12,870 nucleotides of DNA from NCBI GenBank assembly GCA_937928035.1, contig CALFWA010000035.1:1-12870 (forward strand), given 5' to 3'. This document shows positions 12,470-12,870 of this stretch, piece after piece. Position numbers and translations under genes: made by a program. The notes beneath the pieces are model-generated. The model was not told where the DNA came from. It saw only the letters and a program-made list of their open reading frames with translations, and made no database searches. Each line of letters opens with the position of its first letter. Positions within the stretch are counted from its first letter, which is position 1. The stretch comes from an uncultured Caldilinea sp. (GTDB lineage Bacteria; Chloroflexota; Anaerolineae; Caldilineales; Caldilineaceae).

Positions 12470-12870
12470 GTGAAATCGCCTTCAGTTCTCTTTCCGCCCG
12501 CCGTCATCGGCGTCTTCGGCAGCGGACAGCTTGGGCGGATGCTGGCGCTGGCTGCCCGGGCGATGGGATATCGCATTCACACCTATTCGCCTGACCGTGA
12601 TTCGCCCACCGGACAGGTCGCCGACCGCGAAATTTGCGCTCCCTATGAGGACCTGGACGCTGTGCGCAATTTCGTGAGAGGGGTCGACGTCGTCACCTTT
12701 GAGTTTGAGAACGTCGCCGCCGCCGTCGCACAGGTGGCCGCCGAGGAGGGCGTCCCGGTCCGGCCGGGAGGACATGTCCTGCATACGACGCAGCAACGGC
12801 TCCGCGAGAAGCAATTTTTGCGCGGCGCCGGCCTGCCGGTGACGCCCTTCGCAGCCGTGCGCTCTGAGGA
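12470..12870 (+). CDS. purK: N5-carboxyaminoimidazole ribonucleotide synthase PurK, N-terminal part (runs off right edge)
   Basis: The first 133 residues of PurK, an ATP-grasp enzyme that joins AIR and bicarbonate with ATP to make N5-CAIR for PurE. The N-terminal nucleotide-fold start GVFGSGQLGRMLALAA (about residues 14-29) and VVTFEFENV are family marks. The ATP-grasp region begins with TQQRLREKQFLRGAGLPVTPF. GTG 12470 is the only usable start after the in-frame stop at 12452; AGGAG lies 12 bases upstream, rather far, so translation may depend partly on coupling with purE 51 bases before. The ATP-binding core and the C-terminus are beyond the window. Confidence 0.94.
   Translation, partial: MKSPSVLFPPAVIGVFGSGQLGRMLALAARAMGYRIHTYSPDRDSPTGQVADREICAPYEDLDAVRNFVRGVDVVTFEFENVAAAVAQVAAEEGVPVRPGGHVLHTTQQRLREKQFLRGAGLPVTPFAAVRSE

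Overview
The window looks like a piece of a hot-environment metagenome with two different sequence styles. Bases 1 to about 1,960 have the style of Thermus: very GC-rich, with GGG, CTC and AAG codons favoured and near-leaderless promoters. From about 1,990 to the end the style changes to GGC, GCG and CTG codons, and the gene content fits a thermophilic Chloroflexota (Caldilinea/Anaerolineae-like). This second assignment is an inference from gene families and codon style, not from a search. The change falls inside one gene, at the conserved active-site segment SPYAASK of a sugar-nucleotide epimerase/dehydratase (1964-1984). The window is therefore probably a chimera: an assembly misjoin at a shared sequence or, less likely, a real recombination.

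Left part (Thermus-like): the 5' half of a P-type cation ATPase runs leftward off the edge (827-1). It is divergent from a thioredoxin/AhpC-like redox protein (895-1461). Then comes the N-terminal half of a GalE-type epimerase, which is joined in frame to the C-terminal half of an RfbB-type dTDP-glucose 4,6-dehydratase (1544-2548).

Middle part: a WS/DGAT-type acyltransferase (2696-4261) carries an extra Cys/His-rich tail. Convergent to it is a leftward two-gene operon of an M20 amidohydrolase (6765-5566) and an MFS exporter (5569-4301) that overlap by 4 bases. Further right are a leftward Hsp20 chaperone with a clear intrinsic terminator (7529-7071) and a leftward DUF1624 multi-pass membrane protein (8642-7800).

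Right part: a 15-bp tandem repeat separates the DUF1624 gene from a tightly packed rightward operon. Its order is DinB-fold protein (8847-9341), small membrane protein (9347-9661), DUF3891 protein (9658-10443), a fused FAD plus [2Fe-2S] electron-transfer subunit of the xanthine dehydrogenase/CO dehydrogenase type (10451-11911), purE (11924-12418) and purK (12470 to the edge). The FAD/Fe-S gene has an in-frame TAG exactly where the conserved Tyr of CGYCTPG should be. PurE and PurK together turn AIR into CAIR in purine synthesis; the genes before them are of unknown or peripheral function.

No tRNA, rRNA, CRISPR array or insertion sequence was seen. I found no clear new defence or mobile system. 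The points most worth attention are the mid-gene taxonomic junction, the amber codon in the cluster-binding motif, the Cys/His tail on the acyltransferase, and the tandem-repeat promoter region.
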